Shown here piece by piece: positions 1-6,382 of a DNA stretch of 14,334 nucleotides. The stretch's first letter is position 1, and every line of letters starts with the position of its first letter. The position numbers and the translations under genes are program-made. The notes beneath the pieces were generated by a model. The model was not told the DNA's origin. It saw nothing but the letters and a program-made list of their open reading frames with translations, and searched no databases. The stretch is from an uncultured Clostridia bacterium (GTDB lineage Bacteria; Bacillota; Clostridia; Oscillospirales; Oscillospiraceae): contig CALZAG010000024.1 of the NCBI GenBank assembly GCA_945613045.1, positions 1 to 14,334 of the forward strand. The letters are read 5' to 3'.

Positions 1-651
1 AACATCCGCAAGGCCATCCAGTTCCTGCTCGGCTCGAACATGAGCGAGGTCATCAGCATTTTCGTCGCAACGATAATGGGCTTTGTTATCCTAAAGCCCG
101 TGCATCTTCTGTGGATAAACCTTGTGACGGACTGCTTCCCGGCGCTGGCGCTGGGCATGGAGAGAGCGGAGGGCAATATAATGCGCCGCAAGCCCAGACC
201 CGCCAAGGCAGGCATCTTTGCCGGAGGCATGGGCTTTGACATAGCCTATCAGGGCACGCTCGTGGCTCTGCTCGTGCTGGCGTCCTACTTTGTGGGGCAT
301 TTCATCGAGACCGGCACATGGGCGATAACCAACAGCGCCGACGGCACCACTATGGCGTTTCTTACAATGTCCATGGCCGAGATATGCCACAGCTTCAATA
401 TGCGCTCCCTGCGCGGCTGCATCTTCACCATGGGCTATACCAACAAGGCGCTCAACTGGGCTGCTCTCGGCAGCATAGCCGCCACCACCGCAGTGTGCGA
501 GATCCCCGTATTGGCAAATGCCTTCGGCTTCACCCCCGTATCCCTCGTAGAGTACGCGCTTGCAATAGGCATCGGTATGCTCGGAATGTTCATCGTTGAG
601 CTCGTAAAGACCTTCCAGCGCAGGGCGATGGCCCGCAGAGGGGAAATTTGA
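1..651 (+). CDS. Calcium-type P-type ATPase, C-terminal part (5' truncated by window edge)
   Basis: The reading frame is open from base 1, so the gene starts outside the window; 216 residues are visible. It begins with NIRKAIQFLLGSN, the end of the P domain leading into helix M5 of P2-type cation ATPases. It continues with LLWINLVTD (M6), whose N, T and D match the Ca2+ ligands of SERCA M6, then PALALG. Further helices follow near residues 80-100, 115-135, 150-170 and 180-205, giving the usual M5-M10 block. The family pumps Ca2+ (or a similar cation) out of the cytoplasm using ATP. The phosphorylation and nucleotide-binding domains are not in view, so the ion is inferred from M5/M6 only. A cysteine replaces the glycine common after the VTD motif. 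The end looks intact, with a basic tail after M10. No terminator follows; the thrS promoter starts 10 bases after the stop. Confidence 0.9.
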   Translation, partial: NIRKAIQFLLGSNMSEVISIFVATIMGFVILKPVHLLWINLVTDCFPALALGMERAEGNIMRRKPRPAKAGIFAGGMGFDIAYQGTLVALLVLASYFVGHFIETGTWAITNSADGTTMAFLTMSMAEICHSFNMRSLRGCIFTMGYTNKALNWAALGSIAATTAVCEIPVLANAFGFTPVSLVEYALAIGIGMLGMFIVELVKTFQRRAMARRGEI

Positions 652-660
652 AAAATGCGG

Positions 661-689
661 TTGACATCGGCCTTGTCGGGTGATAATAT
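661..689 (+). promoter_or_regulatory. Sigma-A promoter of the thrS transcription unit
   Basis: A perfect -35 TTGACA (661-666) is followed after 17 bases by -10 TAATAT (684-689), which is preceded by TG one base upstream (extended -10). Predicted transcription start is about 695-697, directly before the T-box leader. Confidence 0.85.
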
Positions 690-696
690 TTATTAA

Positions 697-912
697 TCAG
701 CGATGACGGAGACCGATGGTATCAAAACCGCCCAGAGAGAAAAGCCAAAGGCTGAAAGCTTTTTCGGGGATGATATCGGAGACCGCTCCCGAGCCGAAGC
801 AAGGAAATGTGCTTCCGCGCCGCGCCCGTTAAGCGCAGGATGAGTTTTATCAAGGTGGGACCGTGTAAAATTTTTACGCCCTTGACGCACAGCGTCAGGG
901 GCGTTTTTGTTT
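697..912 (+). promoter_or_regulatory. T-box riboswitch, threonine-specific
   Basis: This leader reads uncharged tRNA-Thr and controls transcription into thrS. Stem I can form from GGAG (708-711) with CTCC (786-789), and above it CCGAT (713-717) with ATCGG (775-779), continuing to about 723/769. The bulge between these helices contains ACC at 782-784, a Thr codon, as specifier. CAGAGAG (733-739) and GGCTGAAAG (750-758) are typical Stem I apical elements. The T-box AAGGTGGGACCGTG lies at 852-865. The antiterminator pairs 852-855 with 880-883 and 863-868 with 874-879, leaving the 7-base bulge TGGGACC (856-862), which matches the canonical TGGNACC that pairs with the tRNA acceptor end. The competing terminator is listed separately. 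Confidence 0.93.
876..912 (+). terminator. T-box leader terminator
   Basis: A 13-bp stem forms from ACGCCCTTGACGC (876-888) and GCGTCAGGGGCGT (892-904) with loop ACA and one G-T pair, followed by TTTTGTTT. Its 5' arm overlaps the 3' arm of the antiterminator, so the two folds exclude each other. Confidence 0.92.
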
Positions 913-928
913 CAGAAGGAGAAATACT

Positions 929-2680
929 ATGGACGAGAACAGATACACATTTGAAAATCCCGAATTTAAGGACACCTATCGCCACACCACGAGCCATATC
1001 CTGGCTCAGGCCGTCAAGCGCCTGTACCCCGAGGTCAAGCTGGCCATCGGCCCGGCGATAGAAAACGGCTTTTACTACGACTTTGACGCGCCCTTTGCCA
1101 TCACTCCCGAGATACTCGAGAAGATCGAGGCCGAGATGCGCAAGATCTGCAAGGAGAAGATAAAGCTCGAGCGCTTTGAGCTGCCCCGCGAGGAAGCCAT
1201 AAAATTCATGGAAGAGCGCGGCGAGCCCTATAAGGTCGAGCTCATAAACGACCTGCCCGAGGACGCGGTCATCTCATTCTATAAGCAGGGCGATTTCACC
1301 GACCTGTGCGCAGGACCGCATCTCGACTCCACCGGCCGGGTCAAGGGCAACGCTATAAAGCTCACCTCCTGCACCGGCGCGTACTGGCGCGGCGACTCCG
1401 ACCGCAAAATGCTCCAGCGCGTTTACGGCACCTGCTTCCAGAAAAAAGACGAGCTGGACGCGTATCTTGCCCGCATCGAGGAGGCAAAAAAGCGCGATCA
1501 CCGCAAGCTGGGCAAGGAGCTCGGACTGTTTATGCTCACCGAGGAGGGTCCCGGCTTCCCCTTCTTCCTGCCCAAGGGCATGGTGCTGAAAAACACCCTC
1601 ATCGACTACTGGCGCGAGGTGCACAAGCGCTACGGTTATGTTGAGGTATCCACCCCCATGATCCTGAACCGTCAGCTCTGGGAGACCTCCGGCCACTGGT
1701 TCCACTACAAGGACAATATGTACACCACCGTCATCGACGACGAGGACTTTGCGATAAAGCCCATGAACTGCCCCGGCGGTATGCTCGTTTATAAGTCCGA
1801 GCCGCACTCCTACCGCGATCTTCCCCTGCGTGTGGGCGAGCTGGGCGTAGTTCACCGCCACGAGCTGTCCGGCGCGCTGCACGGCCTGTTCCGCGTAAGA
1901 TGCTTCACTCAGGACGACGCGCATATCTTCATGACATGGGACCAGATGAAGGACGAGATTAAGGGCGTTGTCAAGCTCTTTGACGAGGTGTATTCTCTCT
2001 TCGGCCTGCCATACGAGATCGAGCTTTCCACCATGCCTGAGGATCACATGGGCGACGAGGCCGACTGGGAGTTTGCCCAGAACACCCTCAAGGAAGCCAT
2101 CACCGAGATGGGCAAGAGCTATGTCATCAACGAGGGCGACGGAGCCTTCTACGGCCCGAAGCTCGACTTCCACCTTGAGGACTCGCTGGGACGCACATGG
2201 CAGTGCGGCACCATCCAGCTCGATATGCAGCTTCCCGAGCGCTTCGAGCTCGAGTATGTGGGCGCAGACGGCGAAAAGCACCGCCCCGTTATGATACACC
2301 GCGTCGTGTTCGGCTCGATTGAGCGCTTCATCGGCGTTATCACCGAGCACTTTGCAGGCGCGTTCCCCACATGGCTTGCGCCCGTGCAGGTCAGGGTCAT
2401 GCCCATCACCGACCGTGCGGCAGACTACGCAAAGTCCGTTGCGGAAAAGCTGAACGAGCACGGCATCCGCGTCGAGACCGACCTCCGAAACGAGAAGATC
2501 GGCTATAAGATCCGCGAGGCTCAGACCCAGAAGATACCCTATATGCTCATCGTGGGCGATAAGGAAGCCGAAAACGGCACCGTGTCCGTGCGCACACGCG
2601 CAGGCGGCGACGAGGGTGCGGTCGCAGTCGAGGACTTCATTGAAAAGATCTCGGCCGAGATATCCAGCCGCGCAAAATAA
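929..2680 (+). CDS. thrS: Threonyl-tRNA synthetase, form without TGS domain
   Basis: It charges tRNA-Thr with threonine in the cytoplasm. The protein has 583 residues; the usual bacterial enzyme is about 640. It starts at once with the editing domain: HTTSH at residues 19-23 (HxxxH) and C127-x3-H131 complete the second editing motif. The class II core runs from about 195. Zinc ligands are seen as C281 (in MNCPGG), H332 (in DDAHIF) and H457 (in MIHRVV). Motif 2 lies around VVHRHELSGALHGLFRVR, and motif 3 is FGSIERFIG with R466. The anticodon-binding domain covers about 485-583. The start is set by AGAAGGAGA just upstream and by the T-box terminator ending at 912, which leaves no room for an N-terminal TGS domain. 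It is controlled by the T-box leader and followed by a LURP-one-like gene 14 bases downstream. Confidence 0.97.
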   Translation: MDENRYTFENPEFKDTYRHTTSHILAQAVKRLYPEVKLAIGPAIENGFYYDFDAPFAITPEILEKIEAEMRKICKEKIKLERFELPREEAIKFMEERGEPYKVELINDLPEDAVISFYKQGDFTDLCAGPHLDSTGRVKGNAIKLTSCTGAYWRGDSDRKMLQRVYGTCFQKKDELDAYLARIEEAKKRDHRKLGKELGLFMLTEEGPGFPFFLPKGMVLKNTLIDYWREVHKRYGYVEVSTPMILNRQLWETSGHWFHYKDNMYTTVIDDEDFAIKPMNCPGGMLVYKSEPHSYRDLPLRVGELGVVHRHELSGALHGLFRVRCFTQDDAHIFMTWDQMKDEIKGVVKLFDEVYSLFGLPYEIELSTMPEDHMGDEADWEFAQNTLKEAITEMGKSYVINEGDGAFYGPKLDFHLEDSLGRTWQCGTIQLDMQLPERFELEYVGADGEKHRPVMIHRVVFGSIERFIGVITEHFAGAFPTWLAPVQVRVMPITDRAADYAKSVAEKLNEHGIRVETDLRNEKIGYKIREAQTQKIPYMLIVGDKEAENGTVSVRTRAGGDEGAVAVEDFIEKISAEISSRAK

Positions 2681-2694
2681 GGAGGGCTTGAGCA

Positions 2695-3165
2695 ATGAAG
2701 CTGTTGTTCAGGCAGCGCTTTTTCTCGTGGCTGGACAGCTACGATGTGTTCGATGAGCACGGCGAAACCGTGTTCACGGTGGAAGGCCGGCTCGCGTGGG
2801 GTCACACCCTGCATATCCTCGACCGCCGCGGCGAGCACGTCGGAACGGTAAAGGAACGGATAATGACCCTGCTGCCGAAGTTTGAGATCTATGTGCACGA
2901 CGAATATGCCGGCTGCATATCAAAGGAGCTGACCTTCTTCAAGCCCGCCTATAACATTGATTTCAACGGCTGGCACGTCGAGGGAAGCTTCTGGGAGTGG
3001 GATTACTCGGTCGTGGACGGCGGCGGCAGACAGATCGCCCGGATCAGCAAGGAGCTTTTTAACCTCACCGACACCTATTCCATCGAGGTAAATAACAGTG
3101 CCGACGCGCTGTACGCGCTGATGCTCGTCCTGGCCATCGACGCCGAAAAATGCTCAAGAAATTAA
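2695..3165 (+). CDS. LURP-one-related (YxjI-like) family protein
   Basis: The protein has 156 residues, no signal peptide and no membrane helix. The pattern of short beta strands (QRFFSWLDSYDVFDEHGE, TVFTVEGRLAWGHTLHILD, then GTVKERIMTLLPKFEIYV, then WHVEGSFWEWDYSVVDGGG) and the ending with a long helix fit the LURP-one/Tubby-like beta-barrel fold of bacterial YxjI proteins (PF04525 type). The molecular role of these bacterial proteins is not established; lipid or phosphoinositide-like binding is only suggested by the Tubby fold. The start is supported by GGAGG 9 bases upstream. It sits 14 bases after thrS with no promoter between them, so it is probably co-transcribed and thus under T-box control. 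The assignment rests on remembered fold patterns and needs a profile search. Confidence 0.72.
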   Translation: MKLLFRQRFFSWLDSYDVFDEHGETVFTVEGRLAWGHTLHILDRRGEHVGTVKERIMTLLPKFEIYVHDEYAGCISKELTFFKPAYNIDFNGWHVEGSFWEWDYSVVDGGGRQIARISKELFNLTDTYSIEVNNSADALYALMLVLAIDAEKCSRN

Positions 3166-3167
3166 GT

Positions 3168-3206
3168 AAAAAGCAAGTCCTTCATATTGAAGGACTTGCT
3201 TTTTTA
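3168..3206. terminator. Bidirectional terminator between thrS unit and the ABC/racemase operon
   Basis: A perfect stem AAAAAGCAAGTCCTTCA / TGAAGGACTTGCTTTTT with loop TAT, with A-run on one side and T-run on the other. It can end transcription from both converging units; its right edge reaches the stop codon of the minus-strand gene. Confidence 0.92.
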
Positions 3207-3986
3207 GTTTGTGTTGTAGTATTCGACCGCGGCCTCCGTGGTGAGGATGAGGTCACACTTGCCGTTGTCAAGGGCATTGAAGTAATCCGTCGTGCCGCCC
3301 TGGACTCGGGTTATCTGGCCGAGCTTGCGGCTTACGGAGCTGTTTTCGTCCATGACGTCGAGGCAGTACTGGGTGGTGCCCATATAAAGCACCTTGTCGC
3401 GTACCGAGCCGCCGTTTGAGGACTTGCCCGCCAGCACGAGGTCGGTGGACATATATGTAACGAGTATCGTGTAGTCGGGGCACTCCTTGTCCAGCACGAC
3501 GCCGCCCCATGCGCAGTCGATGTTGCCGGAGTTGAGCTCAACGTAAGCATCCTCGGAGTGGATGGGCTGGACCTTCAGCACCCAGCCGAGCTTATCGCAG
3601 ACCTTCTGAGCAAGCTCTACGTCAAAGCCCTCGTACTCAACGCCGTTTGAGTAGCACATCGGGAAGGAGTCGAGGTCGACGCCTATGATGAAGGTCCTCG
3701 GCTCGACATAGCCGATGTCATCCAGTGCGTTTTTCTTCTTAGGGAAGCTGACGGTGCTGTCATCCCCAAACCATTTATAGCACAGCTCGTCGATAGCGCC
3801 CTCATATGAAAGCTCCTTGAGGGCTCTGTCAATATAGTGATAGGTGGAGTCGCCGTTTCGGAAGCCTATGGAGTATTCCTGCGTACCGAGCGTTTTGACG
3901 ACCCTGTATTTGCCGCTGCCGCCGCAGGCGCACAGCCCGAAGACCATGATGACCGCCAGCGCCAGACAGATTATTCTCTTTTTCAT
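3204..3986 (-). CDS. Circularly permuted amino-acid-type ABC substrate-binding lipoprotein
   Basis: The protein has 260 residues. A lipoprotein signal MKKRIICLALAVIMVFGLCAC places acylated Cys21 outside the membrane. The mature chain resembles family 3 solute-binding proteins, but in swapped order. Residues 26-76 (KTLGTQEYSIGFRNGDSTY up to KWFGDD) match the C-terminal segment of ordinary members. Residues 97-258 (from RTFIIGVDLDSFP through EGFDVELAQKVCDKLGW to AAVEYYNTN) match the N-terminal and middle part. A linker of about 20 residues (77-96) joins the old ends. The new ends fall where the neighbouring lipoprotein reads YVEEN/EGFTIL, so the whole fold is still present. Start chosen at ATG 3986, which directly precedes the lysine-rich signal peptide and has AAAGGCGG upstream; an earlier in-frame start would add residues before the signal. 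Last gene of the five-gene operon, 49 bases after the racemase. The ligand is unknown; canonical Arg and Asp ligand contacts seem absent. Confidence 0.85.
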   Translation of the reverse strand: MKKRIICLALAVIMVFGLCACGGSGKYRVVKTLGTQEYSIGFRNGDSTYHYIDRALKELSYEGAIDELCYKWFGDDSTVSFPKKKNALDDIGYVEPRTFIIGVDLDSFPMCYSNGVEYEGFDVELAQKVCDKLGWVLKVQPIHSEDAYVELNSGNIDCAWGGVVLDKECPDYTILVTYMSTDLVLAGKSSNGGSVRDKVLYMGTTQYCLDVMDENSSVSRKLGQITRVQGGTTDYFNALDNGKCDLILTTEAAVEYYNTN

Positions 3987-4035
3987 TAAGGTATACCGCC
4001 TTTCGATGAAATGATACCTAATAAACGCAAATAAA

Positions 4036-4851
4036 TCAAGGGCCAATTTCAGCCTTTAGCTTCCCCAGTATCGCGGCTTTACCCGTCAGCTTCAGGGAAC
4101 TGACTTTGCCGCCGCGCAGCACGGCCTCGGCCGAGAGCACGCCGCAGGGCTCGCTCAGGGATATGCTTACATCCCCGCCCCGGGCGCAGGCGAGGTACGC
4201 GGCTACTGCCGCGGTGCCGCTTGCGCAGGAGCTTTCCCAGACCGCCGTGTCAGTCGAGGCGACATACACCAGCGGCTCAAGGCTGCCGACGGACTCGTCA
4301 TAGAACATGAGCCCCAAAGCCTCAGCGTCGAGTTGCCTGCACCAGTCGGAAATGCACCGCTGCGCCGTTTCGCGGGACAGCCCGCCGCCGCTTACGATGC
4401 TGTGGCATATGCCCGGAAAGCGCACGAGAGGTAGGGTGAAGGTGTCATCACCGAGGCGGAAATCAAAGCTGCAGACCGACTCGGGCAATGGCATGGATAC
4501 TGTGCCGCAGTAGCCGCCGGACTCTGCGCAGATTTTGACGGGCACGACATCGGGAACGCCTGAGACCTCGAGCACAAGCTCGCGCGCGCTGCCGCCGTCG
4601 GGCTCAAGGCAGCATGTTGTTATTGCCGCCGCGGATATCGCCGCGTTTCCGCAGAATTCGCCGCCCATCATCTGCAGACGCAGCCTCGCGCCGGCCTTTT
4701 CGGGCGCCTCGAGAAATCCCACCTGCTCGGCGTCATTATCGCGCCTGAGAAGCTCCGCCGCAATACGGCTTTGAGACTCCCGGGGAACGGGAGTCTCGAC
4801 TATAAGCGTTATATTTCCTGTGGGATCAACTTTCCAATACTCAATGTTCAT
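4036..4851 (-). CDS. DapF-fold amino acid racemase/epimerase, CntK-like
   Basis: The protein has 271 residues, with no signal peptide, so it is cytoplasmic. Two DapF-type halves each carry a catalytic cysteine: C67 in GGEFCGNA and C209 in WESSCASGTAA. In DapF these act as the acid/base pair for cofactor-free inversion at the alpha carbon. N-terminal VDPTGNITLIV corresponds to the DapF KxHGxGNDF region but is closer to the CntK version (NPSGNMTILV as I recall it). AEQVGFLE, LGLMFYDE, EPLVYV and the WE-S-CxSGTA block also resemble CntK, the histidine racemase of staphylopine synthesis. True DapF would have CGNGAR and ACGTGA. Its ATG overlaps the stop of the ABC ATPase by ATGA, so it is translationally coupled to a transporter. 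No CntL- or CntM-like gene is present in the window. I infer an L/D amino acid racemase; histidine as substrate is a guess from the family. Confidence 0.83.
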   Translation of the reverse strand: MNIEYWKVDPTGNITLIVETPVPRESQSRIAAELLRRDNDAEQVGFLEAPEKAGARLRLQMMGGEFCGNAAISAAAITTCCLEPDGGSARELVLEVSGVPDVVPVKICAESGGYCGTVSMPLPESVCSFDFRLGDDTFTLPLVRFPGICHSIVSGGGLSRETAQRCISDWCRQLDAEALGLMFYDESVGSLEPLVYVASTDTAVWESSCASGTAAVAAYLACARGGDVSISLSEPCGVLSAEAVLRGGKVSSLKLTGKAAILGKLKAEIGP

Positions 4852-5618
4852 TGCTGGCTGTAATTCCTCAAAAACTGCTTTGTGCGCTCCATGCGCGGGT
4901 TGTCAAATACCTCGCTCGGCGTGCCCTGCTCGACTATCACGCCGCCGTCCATGAAAATGACGCGGTCGGAAACGGCCTTGGCAAAGGCCATCTCGTGCGT
5001 GACGATGACCATGGTCATGCGCTCCTCTGCAAGCTGCTTTATGACCTTGAGCACTTCGCCGGTGAGCTCCGGGTCGAGCGCGCTCGTCGGCTCGTCGAAG
5101 AACAAAATGAGCGGATCCATCGCCAGGGCGCGGGCGATGGCAACGCGCTGCTGCTGGCCGCCGGAGAGCTCGCAGGGATAAGCGTCGGCCTTCTCCTCAA
5201 GACCCATTTTTTTGAGCAGCTGCATGGCCCGCTCCCTGGCTTCTTCCTTGCTGCGGCCGAGAACGCTGATCTGAGGATCCGTAAGATTTTTCAAAACGCT
5301 GTAGTGCGGGAAAAGGTTGAAATTCTGGAACACCAGCCCGAAGATGCTTCGGATTTTTTTAAGCTCTGCCTTGCCTGAGTAAACGGCTTTGCCGTGCTCA
5401 TTGTTTTTCGCGGCGTATTCGCCTGAATAGATCAGTTCGCCGCTGTCCATCTCGGTCAGGAGCGTTGCGCAGCGCAGAAGCGTCGATTTTCCGGAGCCGG
5501 AGGGACCGATAACAGAAACGACCTCGCCCTCGGAAACGCTCAGGCTTATGTCCTTGAGGACATGCAGCGAAGCGTTGTTGAAGCTTTTTTTGATATGATT
5601 CATTTCCAATATCTTCAC
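4848..5618 (-). CDS. Polar amino acid-type ABC transporter ATP-binding protein
   Basis: The protein has 256 residues and all ABC motifs: Walker A GPSGSGKST (38-46), Q-loop VFQNFNLFPHYSV (Q98), signature LSGGQQQRVAIARAL (151 onward), Walker B LILFFDEP (170-177), D-loop SALDPE, and H208 in VTHEM. The Q-loop and signature style is that of GlnQ/ArtP/HisP importers. It powers uptake through the permease encoded just upstream. The start is a GTG, chosen because AAGGAGG (5628-5634) stands 9 bases before it; an ATG nearby is in another frame and gives no ABC product. An insert at about 70-88 (KNNEHGKAVYSGKAELKK) is slightly longer than in E. coli GlnQ. Its stop overlaps the racemase start by four bases. 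Confidence 0.95.
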   Translation of the reverse strand: MKILEMNHIKKSFNNASLHVLKDISLSVSEGEVVSVIGPSGSGKSTLLRCATLLTEMDSGELIYSGEYAAKNNEHGKAVYSGKAELKKIRSIFGLVFQNFNLFPHYSVLKNLTDPQISVLGRSKEEARERAMQLLKKMGLEEKADAYPCELSGGQQQRVAIARALAMDPLILFFDEPTSALDPELTGEVLKVIKQLAEERMTMVIVTHEMAFAKAVSDRVIFMDGGVIVEQGTPSEVFDNPRMERTKQFLRNYSQQ

Positions 5619-5635
5619 GGTGCATATCCTCCTTC

Positions 5636-6283
5636 TTACTGATAATAATTCATTGATTTTTCCGCCTTGCCCATCACATAGTCGACAATGGCGTTAAACA
5701 GGAAGTAGAACACGCCTGCAACGACAAAGGGCATGAAGCTTGTCTCCGAGTTTGCTATCTGCTTGCCGATAGTGAACATTTCCTGATAGGAAACCGTAAA
5801 GGCCATGGAGGTATCCTTTACCAGAGTCACGACCTCGTTCGTGATGCTGGGCATGATGCGCTTGATCACCTGAGGCAGAATGATGCGGAAAAACGTCTGG
5901 ATCTTTGAATAGCCGAGTATTTCGGCGGCCTCGTATTGACCGACCGGTATGGATTCGATACCGCTTCGGTAGATCTCGGCAAAATATGCCGCGTAGTTTA
6001 TCGCAAACGCGATAACAACAGGTATGAGCTTATTTCTGGAAACGGAAAAATGAAAGAGATAATACGGACCGTAAGTAATTGCAATCAGCTGCAGCATCAG
6101 AGGCGTTCCTCTGAGAACGGAAATGATAAAACGGGTTATGTTGGATATTATCTTGCTTTTGCTCATCCTGAGCATGGCGACGCCCATGCCTAATGGCAGT
6201 GAAAATAAAAGCGTTAAGAAAAAGATCGCGCATGTCCCGCTCAGGCCTTCAAACATTTTCGCGATCATTGTCATTAAACTCAT
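5636..6283 (-). CDS. Polar amino acid-type ABC transporter permease
   Basis: The protein has 215 residues, typical for HisM/GlnP-family subunits. It has hydrophobic segments near 15-37, 46-75, 86-103, and 183-204. The EAA loop EAAEILGYSKIQTFFRIILP (118-137) contacts the ATPase, and SVLRGTP (55-61) is the usual family motif. It forms the channel in the cytoplasmic membrane, probably as a homodimer because only one permease gene is present. The start ATG has GCGAGG upstream. The gene ends 17 bases before the ATPase start, whose ribosome site lies in that gap. It is separated from the upstream binding protein gene by about 100 bases containing a strong hairpin. Confidence 0.94.
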   Translation of the reverse strand: MSLMTMIAKMFEGLSGTCAIFFLTLLFSLPLGMGVAMLRMSKSKIISNITRFIISVLRGTPLMLQLIAITYGPYYLFHFSVSRNKLIPVVIAFAINYAAYFAEIYRSGIESIPVGQYEAAEILGYSKIQTFFRIILPQVIKRIMPSITNEVVTLVKDTSMAFTVSYQEMFTIGKQIANSETSFMPFVVAGVFYFLFNAIVDYVMGKAEKSMNYYQ

Positions 6284-6310
6284 AGATCATCCTCGCTTTA
6301 AAACGCACGC

Positions 6311-6346
6311 ATTTCCCGAAAGCGATCATACGCTCTCGGGAAATGA
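6311..6346 (-). terminator. Intercistronic hairpin between binding protein and permease
   Basis: CATTTCCCGAAAGCG (6311-6325) pairs with CGCTCTCGGGAAATG (6332-6346) with one mismatch and a 6-base loop. In the minus transcript it is followed by CGTGCGTTTT, a weak T-tract. It probably acts as a partial terminator or 3' end stabiliser that raises binding-protein mRNA over permease/ATPase mRNA, a common arrangement in such operons. Confidence 0.65.
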
Positions 6347-6382
6347 GCTGCTTTTTATATCATGCCTTAATGTAAAGAGTGC

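Noticed and set aside
1274..2695. Long open frame (473 codons) on the minus strand, antisense to thrS
   Set aside because: It exists because of the codon bias of thrS; the product has no recognisable motif, no ribosome site was seen, and thrS itself is certain.
3204..3986. The permuted lipoprotein as a decaying or frameshifted gene
   Set aside because: It has an intact signal peptide, ribosome site, uninterrupted frame and all fold segments once each, so decay is unlikely.
4036..4851. Calling the racemase DapF of lysine synthesis
   Set aside because: Motifs around both catalytic cysteines differ from DapF, and the gene sits in a transport operon with no lysine genes.
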